This document shows positions 37,734-48,707 of a stretch of DNA of 64,000 bases, one piece after another (position 1 is the stretch's first letter; each line of letters starts with the position of its first letter). A program made the translations under genes and the position numbers. Source of the stretch: Tragulus kanchil (lineage: Eukaryota; Chordata; Mammalia; Artiodactyla; Tragulidae); contig JAIOJX010000028.1 of NCBI GenBank assembly GCA_022376925.1, positions 66,491,001-66,555,000 on the forward strand, given 5' to 3'. The notes below the pieces were generated by a model. It saw only the letters and a list, made by a program, of their open reading frames with translations, was not told where the DNA came from and did no database searches.

Positions 37734-39880
37734 ATCATTATAATTACAACTCCAAAATCCTGAGGTAAAAAATTAAGTTGTGTGTGACTGTATGTGTGTA
37801 CATATGCGTGTGAAAGATAAACACAGTTTTCAATCCCAGTGCAAGCTGGAAACCTCTAATTCTCTTTCATTTTTTTTCCCTTCTAGAACTGTTCTTACTT
37901 TTCTCATAAGAAAAAAACAGAAATATGATTTAATTTACTTTACAATGGTTTATCTGGTTATTTCACTTTCAATTGTGATATCAGGAAAGTGGTAAGGTCT
38001 TCATAATGTGGTATCCACATACTTTCATGGAAATGTTAGGTGCTTCATGAAAAACAAAAACTGATCTGAATCTGGTAAAAGTCACATATGAAACAAACCT
38101 ACATAGTTTCAAACTGAGTCTACAAGAGCTATCTTTGATAAATATCCACACAACTTTGCAGAGGGTGAGGTTTGCGATAAGAACAGAAGTTACTAAATTA
38201 TAAATGCTAAAGTAACACAAAACTTTGTTTCTACATGTCCATCATAAGTTAGCCAGCGTCCTACGACCAGCAGTGTTCCTGTCAGGGACTGAACCATCCC
38301 TAGGAACGTGTAACTGTCCCTCAGGAAGTCTGAGGGTTAACCTTAAATTCACTCCACTTTTGGTACAACTTCCTAAGATAAATGTTCTGTATTTATACAT
38401 AAATAGGTGGAGGGGTATAAATTATTCTTATTTTAGAAGCTCACTAGTCAATCATTTAAAAATGCAACATTTATGTTTGGAAAATGTACTAAAAATACAG
38501 TGCTGACTTATGCGTACCCAATAGAAACAAAGTATGGGAAAGAAAAGTATACATTAGAAATTTGGATACGAGTAGAAAAGTTTATAGGTATGATATCTCA
38601 GTGAGAGGAAATATGTGAAATGATAAATTTAAATAAAATAGCAATATGAAAATTAAACTCCAATGTCAAACTGTTCTTAAATTTCCAAGATATTCTTGAT
38701 TTTATATCTAAACTGGAAATGCAAGAATCAGCAGACTCAATCCAGAATGGATTTAGTCTCTCCATTGCCAAAAAAAAAAGATACAAACCAAATGATTTTT
38801 TAAACATCTTAAGACACTGCCTAAATCAATTCTTTTTTAGAAATTTGTAAACAGAACTCTAATCATTATAATTACAACTCCAAAATCCTGAGGTAAAAAA
38901 TTAAGTTGTGTGTGACTGTATGTGTGTACATATGCGTGTGAAAGATAAACACAGTTTTCAATCCCAGTGCAAGCTGGAAACCTCTAATTCTCTTTCATTT
39001 TTTTTCCCTTCTAGAACTGTTCTTACTTTTCTCATAAGAAAAAAACAGAAATATGATTTAATTTACTTTACAATGGTTTATCTGGTTATTTCACTTTCAA
39101 TTGTGATATCAGGAAAGTGGTAAGGTCTTCATAATGTGGTATCCACATACTTTCATGGAAATGTTAGGTGCTTCATGAAAAACAAAAACTGATCTGAATC
39201 TGGTAAAAGTCACATATGAAACAAACCTACATAGTTTCAAACTGAGTCTACAAGAGCTATCTTTGATAAATATCCACACAACTTTGCAGAGGGTGAGGTT
39301 TGCGATAAGAACAGAAGTTACTAAATTATAAATGCTAAAGTAACACAAAACTTTGTTTCTACATGTCCATCATAAGTTAGCCAGCGTCCTACGACCAGCA
39401 GTGTTCCTGTCAGGGACTGAACCATCCCTAGGAACGTGTAACTGTCCCTCAGGAAGTCTGAGGGTTAACCTTAAATTCACTCCACTTTTGGTACAACTTC
39501 CTAAGATAAATGTTCTGTATTTATACATAAATAGGTGGAGGGGTATAAATTATTCTTATTTTAGAAGCTCACTAGTCAATCATTTAAAAATGCAACATTT
39601 ATGTTTGGAAAATGTACTAAAAATACAGTGCTGACTTATGCGTACCCAATAGAAACAAAGTATGGGAAAGAAAAGTATACATTAGAAATTTGGATACGAG
39701 TAGAAAAGTTTATAGGTATGATATCTCAGTGAGAGGAAATATGTGAAATGATAAATTTAAATAAAATAGCAATATGAAAATTAAACTCCAATGTCAAACT
39801 GTTCTTAAATTTCCAAGATATTCTTGATTTTATATCTAAACTGGAAATGCAAGAATCAGCAGACTCCAATCCAGAATGGA
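37623..39880. repeat. Tandem duplication TD13
   Basis: Copy A 37623-38750, copy B 38751-39880, offset 1128 bp, 1-bp overlap at most. A C is missing in copy A next to the junction (gcagactcaatcc against gcagactccaatcc). Overlaps TD12 on the left (36529-36640, 37623-37733, 38751-38861) and TD14 on the right. Contents unrecognised. Confidence 0.96.
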
Positions 39881-39899
39881 AGCAACTTGGAAGCTGCAC

Positions 39900-41849
39900 T
39901 GCATCCTAACAACAAGCTGAACAAACTGAAAAATCAATAACTCTTCTTAGCTCTATCAGGGAAGTGAGGTCACAGAGCAAAGCACTACCCTTAGCACTGA
40001 AGAGACAGAAATGCAGATAGAAACTGAACCAGAACAGAATCCCCCAAGCTGCCATCACAGCTGGAACCAGTACTGAAGTAGCAAAACCTGAACTGCTGGA
40101 AGTGTAGTCTGGATAAGCCTGAGAGAGAAAAACTCCACGGGAACCCATGACAAGAGAGCCCTTATACTTTTGTGAGTTTACTCCCAGGGACTGAACACGT
40201 ACTCGCAGTGAGTATCAGAAAAAAAATGCCCTCATGCTTCTGGTAGGGAAAGGTGGAAAACAGACCTTTTTGAAATGGTCCACAGCACTCTTCTTAACAA
40301 GACTGCCCTCAATGAAATGACCTGACCAGTGACTAAACCACTGAAATTTTGTCAGAGTCTCACTGACATTGAGAAGGAAAATACCACACTCCAGCCCACT
40401 GTAAACATTCTGTCTCACCTAAGGTGGTGTGGGGGTTGGGGGAGAGAAACCTGAGAAGAACTTGTTTTTACACATGAAAGGTATGGGCTCATTAAAAGAC
40501 TAATCATAGTCCTCATCACAAGACTAGATTTCCCCCACACCTTACCACATTACCAAAGGTCTAATTACTACAGACCACACTACCAGAGGTCTGTTGACTG
40601 CTGACCACATTACTAAAGATCTTTTTGCACAGTAACTTTTACCCAGTACATCACATGTGAATATCAAAGAGAAATTTACAAGGCATACTAAAAGGCAAAA
40701 AACAGTTTGAAGAGACAGAACAAACAAAAGAACCAAACATAGTGGGGTAGTTGGAGTTATCAGAATGAAAATTTCAGGGCTTCCCTGGTGGTCCAGTGGG
40801 TAAAGACACGGCCTTGCAGTGCAGGTTTGATCCCTGGCCTGGGAAGATCCCACGTGCCACGGAGCAGCTGGACCAATGTGTCCAACTGTTCTTAAATTTC
40901 CAAGATATTCTTGATTTTATATCTAAACTGGAAATGCAAGAATCAGCAGACTCCAATCCAGAATGGAAGCAACTTGGAAGCTGCACTGCATCCTAACAAC
41001 AAGCTGAACAAACTGAAAAATCAATAACTCTTCTTAGCTCTATCAGGGAAGTGAGGTCACAGAGCAAAGCACTACCCTTAGCACTGAAGAGACAGAAATG
41101 CAGATAGAAACTGAACCAGAACAGAATCCCCCAAGCTGCCATCACAGCTGGAACCAGTACTGAAGTAGCAAAACCTGAACTGCTGGAAGTGTAGTCTGGA
41201 TAAGCCTGAGAGAGAAAAACTCCACGGGAACCCATGACAAGAGAGCCCTTATACTTTTGTGAGTTTACTCCCAGGGACTGAACACGTACTCGCAGTGAGT
41301 ATCAGAAAAAAAATGCCCTCATGCTTCTGGTAGGGAAAGGTGGAAAACAGACCTTTTTGAAATGGTCCACAGCACTCTTCTTAACAAGACTGCCCTCAAT
41401 GAAATGACCTGACCAGTGACTAAACCACTGAAATTTTGTCAGAGTCTCACTGACATTGAGAAGGAAAATACCACACTCCAGCCCACTGTAAACATTCTGT
41501 CTCACCTAAGGTGGTGTGGGGGTTGGGGGAGAGAAACCTGAGAAGAACTTGTTTTTACACATGAAAGGTATGGGCTCATTAAAAGACTAATCATAGTCCT
41601 CATCACAAGACTAGATTTCCCCCACACCTTACCACATTACCAAAGGTCTAATTACTACAGACCACACTACCAGAGGTCTGTTGACTGCTGACCACATTAC
41701 TAAAGATCTTTTTGCACAGTAACTTTTACCCAGTACATCACATGTGAATATCAAAGAGAAATTTACAAGGCATACTAAAAGGCAAAAAACAGTTTGAAGA
41801 GACAGAACAAACAAAAGAACCAAACATAGTGGGGTAGTTGGAGTTATCA
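39900..41849 (+). mobile_element. Possible L1 5' region, partly duplicated by TD14
   Basis: The stretch with tgccctcatgcttctggtag and agtctcactgacattgag resembles the 5' untranslated region of older mammalian L1 elements and lies directly upstream of clear L1 ORF1 sequence in the same orientation. The family call is from memory and tentative. Positions 40889-41849 repeat the preceding material. Confidence 0.4.
40777..40883 (+). mobile_element. CHR-like SINE head, truncated at TD14 junction
   Basis: Identical to the start of the SINE at 41864 as far as gaccaatgtgtcc, then jumps back to the start of the TD14 unit. It lacks body, tail and 3' target-site duplication. Confidence 0.93.
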
Positions 41850-41863
41850 GAATGAAAATTTCA

Positions 41864-42117
41864 GGGCTTCCCTGGTGGTCCAGTGGGTAAAGACACGGCC
41901 TTGCAGTGCAGGTTTGATCCCTGGCCTGGGAAGATCCCACGTGCCACGGAGCAGCTGGACCAATGTGTCCAACTGCCAAGCCAGTGCTCTGAAGCGCGTG
42001 TGCCCAGAGCCAGTGCTCTGCAACGAGAGAGGCCACTGCAATGTGAGGTCCACACAGGCCAAAGAACAAAGATGGAAATAAATAAAAGACCAATAGAAGT
42101 GGCCAAAAAAAAAAAAA
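41864..42117 (+). mobile_element. CHR-like SINE, short-tail variant
   Basis: Complete element with B box ggtttgatccc and tail agtggccaaaa plus poly(A). Target-site duplication, slightly diverged: gaatgaaaatttca (41850-41863) and gaatgggaatttca (42118-42131). Inserted into the L1. Confidence 0.92.
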
Positions 42118-42249
42118 GAATGGGAATTTCAAACGACTCTGATGAATATAATAAATGGGGAAGGTAGATAGAACACAAAAGTAAACGGGTAATGTAAACA
42201 GAGAGATGGAAATTCAAAGAAAGAATCAAAAAGAAATACTAGACTCCAC

Positions 42250-42700
42250 AAACATGGTAAGACAAAAGCAAAATGCCTACAATGGGCTCATTAGTAGATA
42301 GGACGTGGCTGAGAAAAGAATCTCTGAGCTAGAAGATATGGAAACATAAATATCCAAACTGAAAATGCAAAGAGATTATACACTGAAAAACACAGAAGAG
42401 ACTATCCAAAGACTGTGGGATAATTATAAAAGGTGTAACAAATGTAAAATGAAAATACCAGAGGAGATAAAACAGAGAGAATAAAGATTTGAGATAATAA
42501 TGTAAAGAAATTCTCCCAATTGATTGCAGCCATCATAAAACAGTTTCAGGTAGCTCAGAAAGCACCAAGCAAGATAAATTTCCCCTCACCAAATACATCT
42601 AGGCATATTATATGCAAACTGAAGAAAATCAAATTTTAAAAAAATTTTGAAAGAAGCAAGAGGGATAAATGAAACCTTACCTATAAAGAATAAAAGATAA
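42250..42700 (+). mobile_element. L1 ORF1-derived fragment
   Basis: Sense L1 ORF1: aagaatctctgagctagaag, agactatccaaagactgtgg, aaaaggtgtaacaaatgtaa, aggcatattatatgcaaact and tgaaagaagcaagaggg. It corresponds to the coiled-coil/RNA-binding region of ORF1p but contains many stops and indels. A relic with no coding capacity. Confidence 0.75.
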
Positions 42701-43139
42701 GAATTACTTAAAATAATACCAACAGTGTTTTGGCTTAATGTGCTTATATATATATCATATATACATATGTTATGTATGTATATTTAGGTATGCGTATATA
42801 TAAATGAAATGAATGATAGCAATGATACAAAGAATGGGAGGGAGGAATAAAGAGTTTTTATTAAAAGGTACTTACACTATGATGTGGTATATTATTATTT
42901 GAAAGTGGACTAAGATTACCTGTAAATGTTTACTACAAGGTCTGAGGAAATCACAAAGAAAAACTTAAAAATAAATATAACTAATATGCTAGGAAAGGAA
43001 AGTGGAGTAACATAAAGCACCTAATGAAACCACAAAAGGCAGGAAATGAGTGGAAGACAAAAACAGAAACAAAGAACAAGAGCAATAAATAGAAAATAGT
43101 AACAAACACAGGAGATATTAATCTGACTATAGCAATAAT
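42701..43139. other. AT-rich decayed sequence within the L1 region
   Basis: Includes an impure TA/TATG run (42743-42802). Position and composition suggest decayed L1 between ORF1 and ORF2, but no specific match is supported. Confidence 0.4.
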
Positions 43140-43505
43140 CACTTTGAACAAGAGTGATCTAAATACATCAACTAAAACAAATTACAGAAATTGTCAGAGT
43201 GGATCAAAACCCACAACCCAACTATGTTCTCTACAAGAAACCCACTTTAAATAGAAAGACATCCATATAGATTAAAAAGAAATGAATAGAGAAAATACAC
43301 CATGCTGACATCAAAAGAAATAAATGGAGAAAATACACCATGCTGACATCATCATGCTTCTTTCCATCAAAGGAAAAAGTAGCTATATTAAATTGAGAGA
43401 GAAGATTTCATCACGTATAAATAAAGGCATTATGTAGTGATAGAGAGGTCAATTCTTCAGAAAGACGTAATAATCCTTACTGTGCCTGCAGTTAAGAAAA
43501 AAAAG
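43140..43505 (+). mobile_element. L1 ORF2 endonuclease-derived fragment, first piece
   Basis: Sense L1 ORF2 5' part: atcaactaaaacaaattaca, gtggatcaaaacccacaac, ctctacaagaaacccacttt and, further on, ggcattatgtagtgatagag. Interrupted by a SINE at 43506 and continuing at 43842. No intact frame. Confidence 0.7.
43275..43350. repeat. 38-bp direct repeat, two copies
   Basis: Two adjoining 38-bp units (43275-43312 and 43313-43350) ending aaaatacaccatgctgacatc with two mismatches, inside the L1 relic. Confidence 0.9.
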
Positions 43506-43829
43506 AGGGGCTTCCCCTGGTGGTCCAGTGGGTAAGGACACCGCCTTGCAGTGCAAGGGGCGCCGGTTCGATCCCTGGCCTGGGAAGATCCCACATGCTG
43601 CAGAGCGGCTGGACTGATGTGTCCAATTACCGAGCCAGAGCTCTGGAGCACATGTGCCCAGAGCCGATGCTCTACAACGACAGACGCCACCGCGATGGGA
43701 GGCCCACAGGAGCCAAAGAACAAAGATGGATGAACATAGAGAAATGAAAGACCAATAGAAGTGGCCCGCCTGCTCCCCTCCCTCCCCAACCCGATTCCTG
43801 CCCAAAATAAATAAATAAATTAATTTAAA
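43506..43829 (+). mobile_element. CHR-like SINE, long-tail variant
   Basis: Head ggggcttcccctggtggtcc, B box ggttcgatccc, body, C-rich 3' block and (AAAT)n. An A-rich target-site duplication aagaaaaaaaag (about 43494-43505 and 43831-43842) is likely. Inserted into the L1. Confidence 0.9.
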
Positions 43830-43841
43830 AAAGAAAAAAAA

Positions 43842-44001
43842 GTATCAAACTATGTGAGCCAAAAAGTGATAGGACTACAAATAAAAACAGATTAATCCAC
43901 TACCATAAAACTGGAGACTTCAACACTCTTGTATCAGAAATGGACAAATCCAGGAAACAGAAAATCAGTGAAGGTATCATTGAACTTTACAATATCATCA
44001 A
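43842..44001 (+). mobile_element. L1 ORF2 endonuclease-derived fragment, second piece
   Basis: Continues the L1: ctggagacttcaacactctt, then agaaatggacaaatccagg, which encode a decayed form of the conserved GDFNT / MDKS part of the L1 endonuclease domain. Ends where the next SINE begins. Confidence 0.75.
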
Positions 44002-44270
44002 GAGCTTCCCTGGTGGTCCAGTGGGTAGAGAGTCCACCTTGCTGTGCAAGGGGTGCTGGTTCAATCCCTGGCCTGGGTGGATCCTGTGTACTAGTGGAGC
44101 AGCTGGACTGTAGTGTCTAGTAGCGAGCCAGTGCTCTGGAGTGCATGTGCCCAGAGCTGGTACTCTGCACCAACAGAGCCCACTGTGGTGGGAGGCCCAC
44201 ATGGCCCAAAGAATAAAGATGGATCAAAATAAATAAATAAAAAAACAATAAAAGAGGCCAAAATTTTTGT
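44002..44270 (+). mobile_element. CHR-like SINE, short-tail variant
   Basis: Head gcttccctggtggtccagtg, B box region ggttcaatccc, body with gagccagtgctctggagtgc, and an aaaagaggccaaa tail. Third SINE in this L1. Confidence 0.9.
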
Positions 44271-44334
44271 TTAAAAAAATGAATATAAACTAAATAAATA
44301 GAAAACCAGTAAGAGGCAAAAATTTTTTTAAAAA

Positions 44335-44530
44335 ATTGACAAAAATCAATAGCATCAATGAACTTGATATAATTTTTTTCTGTAGACTACTTCATCAACA
44401 ACAAAGCCGTACACATTTTTCTCAAGCTTATATAGAATATTCAACAAGTCAGACAATACTGTGGGCCATAGGACATACCTTAACAAACTTAGAAAAATAA
44501 AAGTCTGGAGAAGTTTCTAACACCATAAAA
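44335..44530 (+). mobile_element. L1 ORF2 endonuclease-derived fragment, third piece
   Basis: acacatttttctcaagctta, then tgtgggccataggacatacc, the decayed segment that follows the endonuclease core in L1 ORF2. No open frame survives. Confidence 0.65.
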
Positions 44531-44799
44531 GAAGGAAGTTTTCGAAACACACACATTGATGAGAGTATGTTGAATAGACACAAGAGCAAACTGAAAGTGC
44601 TCTCAGTAGCCCAAAGCTGGAGCAATATAAGCAAAAAAATTAATAGCTATGAGTGAATCTGTTTTTTTTTTCCACATCATTGTTGCAAAGTGTGAATCTG
44701 AATTGGTAAAAATAAATAATAAAACAGGTAGTGGTGAAGAAGATACAAATCTCCAAAGCAGAAAAATTCCAAATATTGTATACAGACACTCTGCCTTGA

Positions 44800-45322
44800 A
44801 AAAAGTTGAGCATAACTCCCATGTCTAAAATATCGGCAATGCATAATGATATCTTTCCAAAGAATATGTTATATAAGTGGGGGAGGAGGGGATGAATAAC
44901 TTCACAGTGGAGAAACCTGAGAAACACTTCCTCCACCAGTGACAGAGCTCAATATTTAGGATAAGTGACAGCATGCTGATAATATGCACTCTTGACAAAA
45001 TGTGATAAAATGGCACTTTGTCTTTGTGGTCTTATTCCCCCAAACTCGAAACTTCAAACTAAACATGAGAAAAACATCAGGCAAATCTCAAGAGAGGGAT
45101 ATTTTACAAAGTACCTGAACAACACTCCTCCAAATTGTTAGTATCATGAAAATCAAGGAAAGTATGAGAAATTGTCTCAGCCAAGAGTGGTCTAGGAAGA
45201 CATAATGACTATAAGCAATACAGTATCATGGATGAGATCCTGAGACAGAAAAAGACATTGGGTAAGAAATTAGGAATAAAATATGGACTTTGGTTAATTA
45301 TATCAACATTGGCTTGTTGATT
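44800..45322 (+). mobile_element. L1 3' UTR-like fragment
   Basis: Same orientation as the L1 upstream: gagaaaaacatcaggcaaat, then agggatattttacaaagtac, atggatgagatcctgagac and aaaaagacattgggtaag, a pattern of old L1M 3' untranslated regions. Most of ORF2 is missing between here and 44530, so the element is internally deleted or two elements lie side by side. Confidence 0.6.
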
Positions 45323-45595
45323 TTTAAAATTTATTTAGTTTTCAATTTTGGCCTCTTTTATTGTTTTGCTTTGTTTTTCAACCCTCTTTATTTTTTGGCC
45401 TCTGTGGGTCTCCCATTACAGTGGCCTCTCTCATTGCAGAGCACCTGTTCTGGCTGCATGCACTCCAGAGCGCTGGCTAACAACCAGACACACCGGCCCA
45501 GCCACTCCATGGCTCCTATGATCTTCCTGGGCCAGGGATCAAACTGGCGCCCCCTGCACTGCAAGGCGGACTCTTCACCCACCAGGAAAGCCCTG
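45323..45595 (-). mobile_element. CHR-like SINE, antisense, short-tail variant (TD15 copy A)
   Basis: Antisense tail (ttggcctcttttattg), body (cctctctcattgcagagcac, cactccagagcgctggct) and head ending accaggaaagccc. Probable target-site duplication around ttgttgatttt on both sides (45314 and 45599). The 104-codon frame at 45290-45604 is a read through this element. Confidence 0.9.
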
Positions 45596-45629
45596 GTTTG
45601 TTGATTTTAACAAATACACCTGCTAGTGT

Positions 45630-46030
45630 TGTTTGTTGATCAGCTGCTAAGTCATGTCCTACTCTATGCAGCCCCATGGACTGTAGCATGTCAGGCTTTC
45701 TCTATCCTTCACTATATCCTGGAGTTTGGTCAAACTCATATCCATTAAGTCAGTGATGCTATCTAAGCATCTCATTCTCTGCCACTCTTCTCCTTTTGCC
45801 TTCAATCTTTCTGAGCATCAGGGTCTTTTCCACTGAGTCGGCTCTTTGCATCAGGTGGCCAAAGTATTGGAACTTCATTTCATCATCAGTTTTTCCAATG
45901 AATATTCAGGGTTGACTTCCTATTAGATTGGCTGATTTGATCTCCTTGCTGTCCAAGGGACTCTAAAGAATCTTCTCCAACAGCACAATCAGAAAGCATA
46001 GATTCTTTGGTGTTCAGTCTTCTTTTCAAG
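45630..46030 (-). mobile_element. Bov-B / ART2A fragment (TD15 copy A)
   Basis: Antisense Bov-B 3' region: gctgctaagtcatgtcctac, catatccattaagtcagtga, ggtggccaaagtattggaac, ctgtccaagggactctaaag and ttctccaacagcacaatcag. Confidence 0.88.
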
Positions 46031-46116
46031 CTATTCTACGTTTGCATTCTTATAAATACTCAAGAAAACAAAATTATAATAAAAAGATGAAAAGTTTAAC
46101 TTAAACCCTTTTATTT

Positions 46117-46514
46117 CACTTCCTCCACCAGTGACAGAGCTCAATATTTAGGATAAGTGACAGCATGCTGATAATATGCACTCTTGACAAAATGTGATAA
46201 AATGGCACTTTGTCTTTGTGGTCTTATTCCCCCAAACTCGAAACTTCAAACTAAACATGAGAAAAACATCAGGCAAATCTCAAGAGAGGGATATTTTACA
46301 AAGTACCTGAACAACACTCCTCCAAATTGTTAGTATCATGAAAATCAAGGAAAGTATGAGAAATTGTCTCAGCCAAGAGTGGTCTAGGAAGACATAATGA
46401 CTATAAGCAATACAGTATCATGGATGAGATCCTGAGACAGAAAAAGACATTGGGTAAGAAATTAGGAATAAAATATGGACTTTGGTTAATTATATCAACA
46501 TTGGCTTGTTGATT
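46117..46514 (+). mobile_element. L1 3' UTR-like fragment (TD15 copy B)
   Basis: Second copy of 44925-45322 through TD15. Confidence 0.6.
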
Positions 46515-46787
46515 TTTAAAATTTATTTAGTTTTCAATTTTGGCCTCTTTTATTGTTTTGCTTTGTTTTTCAACCCTCTTTATTTTTTGGCCTCTGTGGG
46601 TCTCCCATTACAGTGGCCTCTCTCATTGCAGAGCACCTGTTCTGGCTGCATGCACTCCAGAGCGCTGGCTAACAACCAGACACACCGGCCCAGCCACTCC
46701 ATGGCTCCTATGATCTTCCTGGGCCAGGGATCAAACTGGCGCCCCCTGCACTGCAAGGCGGACTCTTCACCCACCAGGAAAGCCCTG
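46515..46787 (-). mobile_element. CHR-like SINE, antisense (TD15 copy B)
   Basis: Second copy of 45323-45595 through TD15. Confidence 0.9.
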
Positions 46788-46821
46788 GTTTGTTGATTTT
46801 AACAAATACACCTGCTAGTGT

Positions 46822-47222
46822 TGTTTGTTGATCAGCTGCTAAGTCATGTCCTACTCTATGCAGCCCCATGGACTGTAGCATGTCAGGCTTTCTCTATCCT
46901 TCACTATATCCTGGAGTTTGGTCAAACTCATATCCATTAAGTCAGTGATGCTATCTAAGCATCTCATTCTCTGCCACTCTTCTCCTTTTGCCTTCAATCT
47001 TTCTGAGCATCAGGGTCTTTTCCACTGAGTCGGCTCTTTGCATCAGGTGGCCAAAGTATTGGAACTTCATTTCATCATCAGTTTTTCCAATGAATATTCA
47101 GGGTTGACTTCCTATTAGATTGGCTGATTTGATCTCCTTGCTGTCCAAGGGACTCTAAAGAATCTTCTCCAACAGCACAATCAGAAAGCATAGATTCTTT
47201 GGTGTTCAGTCTTCTTTTCAAG
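46822..47222 (-). mobile_element. Bov-B / ART2A fragment (TD15 copy B)
   Basis: Second copy of 45630-46030 through TD15. Confidence 0.88.
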
Positions 47223-47304
47223 TTATTCTACGTTTGCATTCTTATAAATACTCAAGAAAACAAAAATTATAATAAAAAAGATGAAAAGTTTCTTAAACTT
47301 CTCC

Positions 47305-47710
47305 ATGAAATCTATTTAAACCCAATATTATTTCATGTAAAAACTGTACTGCACATCAATATCTATAATATTTATGGTAAAATCCAAAAGAAAAATTCCA
47401 TTAAGCAATAATTTTATGCCCAAAATATATTTACAATTTTTATTAGGAAACTAATAATAATACTAAAAGGTAAGCAAAAAATTAACTTTCTAAATAAAAA
47501 TCATATTATTGTTTCATTGGATGACTGGAAAAGTTGTCATAAATATAACACATAGAGCTTACTTAAAGTATTTTTTAAGAATAAAATAAATGTTACCATG
47601 AATTCCCTGTAATCAATAATGAAGATCATTCTTAGTATTGATCTTCATAATAAGCCATAATTACTGCAGCTAACATTATTCTATTAACTTTAGTCAATGG
47701 ATTAGATTCT
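47305..47710. other. AT-rich unique sequence, nothing recognised
   Basis: No supported feature. Confidence 0.5.
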
Positions 47711-47726
47711 AAATAGACATAAAGAG

Positions 47727-48072
47727 GGCTTCCCCTGGTGGTTCAGTGGGTAAGGACACCACCTTGCAGTGCAAGGGGCGCCGGTTCGAGCCCTGGCCTG
47801 GGAAGATCCCACGTGCCGCGGAGCGGCTGGACCTATGTGTCCAATTACCAAGCCGGAGCTAAGGAGCGCATGCGCCCAGAGCCAGCGCTCTGCAACGACA
47901 GACGCCGCCGCGATGGGAGGCCCACAGGAGCCAAAGAACAAAGACAGATGAAAATGGAGAAATGAAAGACCAATAGAAGTGGCCCGCCTGCTCCCCTCCC
48001 TCCCCAACCCGACCCCCGCCCAAAAATAAATAAATAAATAAATCTTTAAAAAAAAAATAAAAAAATAAAAAT
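47727..48072 (+). mobile_element. CHR-like SINE, long-tail variant (first of three)
   Basis: Head gggcttcccctggtggttc, B box region ggttcgagccc, body gagccggagctaaggagcgc, C-rich 3' block, (AAAT)n and poly(A). Perfect 16-bp target-site duplication aaatagacataaagag at 47711-47726 and 48073-48088. Confidence 0.95.
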
Positions 48073-48097
48073 AAATAGACATAAAGAGTATTGGACA

Positions 48098-48366
48098 GGG
48101 TTTCCATGGTGGTCCAGTGGATAATGAGTCCACCTTGCACTGGAAGCGGCACTGACTCGTTCTCTGGCATGGGAAGATCCCACATGCCACAGAGCAGCTG
48201 GACCGGTGTGTCCAACTACCCAGCCAGCACTCTGGAGCACATGCACCCAGAACCAGTGCTCTGCTATAGGAGAGGCCACTGTGATGGGAGGCCCACACAA
48301 GCCAAAGGACAAAGAAAATAAATAAATGAAAGACCAATAAAAATGGCCAAAAAGTTTTTTTTAAAA
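48098..48366 (+). mobile_element. CHR-like SINE, short-tail variant (second of three)
   Basis: Head ggtttccatggtggtccag, diverged B-box region gactcgttctc, body and aaaaatggccaaa tail. Its target-site duplication gtattggaca lies at 48088-48097 and, beyond the third SINE, at 48698-48707. Confidence 0.92.
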
Positions 48367-48377
48367 ATGGTATCGGT

Positions 48378-48696
48378 GGGCTTCCCTGGTTGTCCAGTGG
48401 GTAAGGATACTGCCTTGCAGTGCAAGGGGCGCCGGTTCGATCCCTGGCTTGGGAAGATCCCACGTGCCGCTGAACGGCTGGACTGATGTGTCCAATTACC
48501 GAGCCGGAGCTCTCGAGTGCATGTGCCCAGAACCGGTGCCCTGCGACAACAGAGGCCACCGTGATGGGAGGCCCACATGGGCCATAGAACAAAGATGGAT
48601 GAAAAATAGACAAATGAAAGACCAATAGAAGCAGCCCACCCGCTGCCCCTCCCTCCCCACCCCCACCCCAAAATAAATCAATTTAAAAAAAAAAAA
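48378..48696 (+). mobile_element. CHR-like SINE, long-tail variant (third of three)
   Basis: Head gggcttccctggttgtccag, B box ggttcgatccc, C-rich 3' block and poly(A). Flanked by ggtatcgg (48369-48376) and ggtattgg (48697-48704), so it landed in the 3' target-site duplication of the second SINE. Confidence 0.93.
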
Positions 48697-48707
48697 GGTA
48701 TTGGACA

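Larger units (their letters stand above)
39797..41975. repeat. Tandem duplication TD14
   Basis: Copy A 39797-40888, copy B 40884-41975, offset 1087 bp, AACTG shared at the junction. The right breakpoint falls inside a CHR-like SINE, so copy A holds only the SINE head while the full SINE follows copy B. Overlaps TD13 (38669-38750, 39797-39880, 40884-40967). Confidence 0.97.
44925..47304. repeat. Tandem duplication TD15
   Basis: Copy A 44925-46116, copy B 46117-47304, offset 1192 bp, the longest unit. The copies agree closely until the final ~30 bp, where copy A reads gtttaacttaaaccctttta and copy B gtttcttaaacttctcc. Contains L1 3' sequence, a SINE and a Bov-B fragment. Confidence 0.96.

Noticed and set aside
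42250..44530. Functional L1 (intact ORF1 or endonuclease)
   Set aside because: Recognisable only in short patches; stops and frame shifts throughout and most of ORF2 missing.
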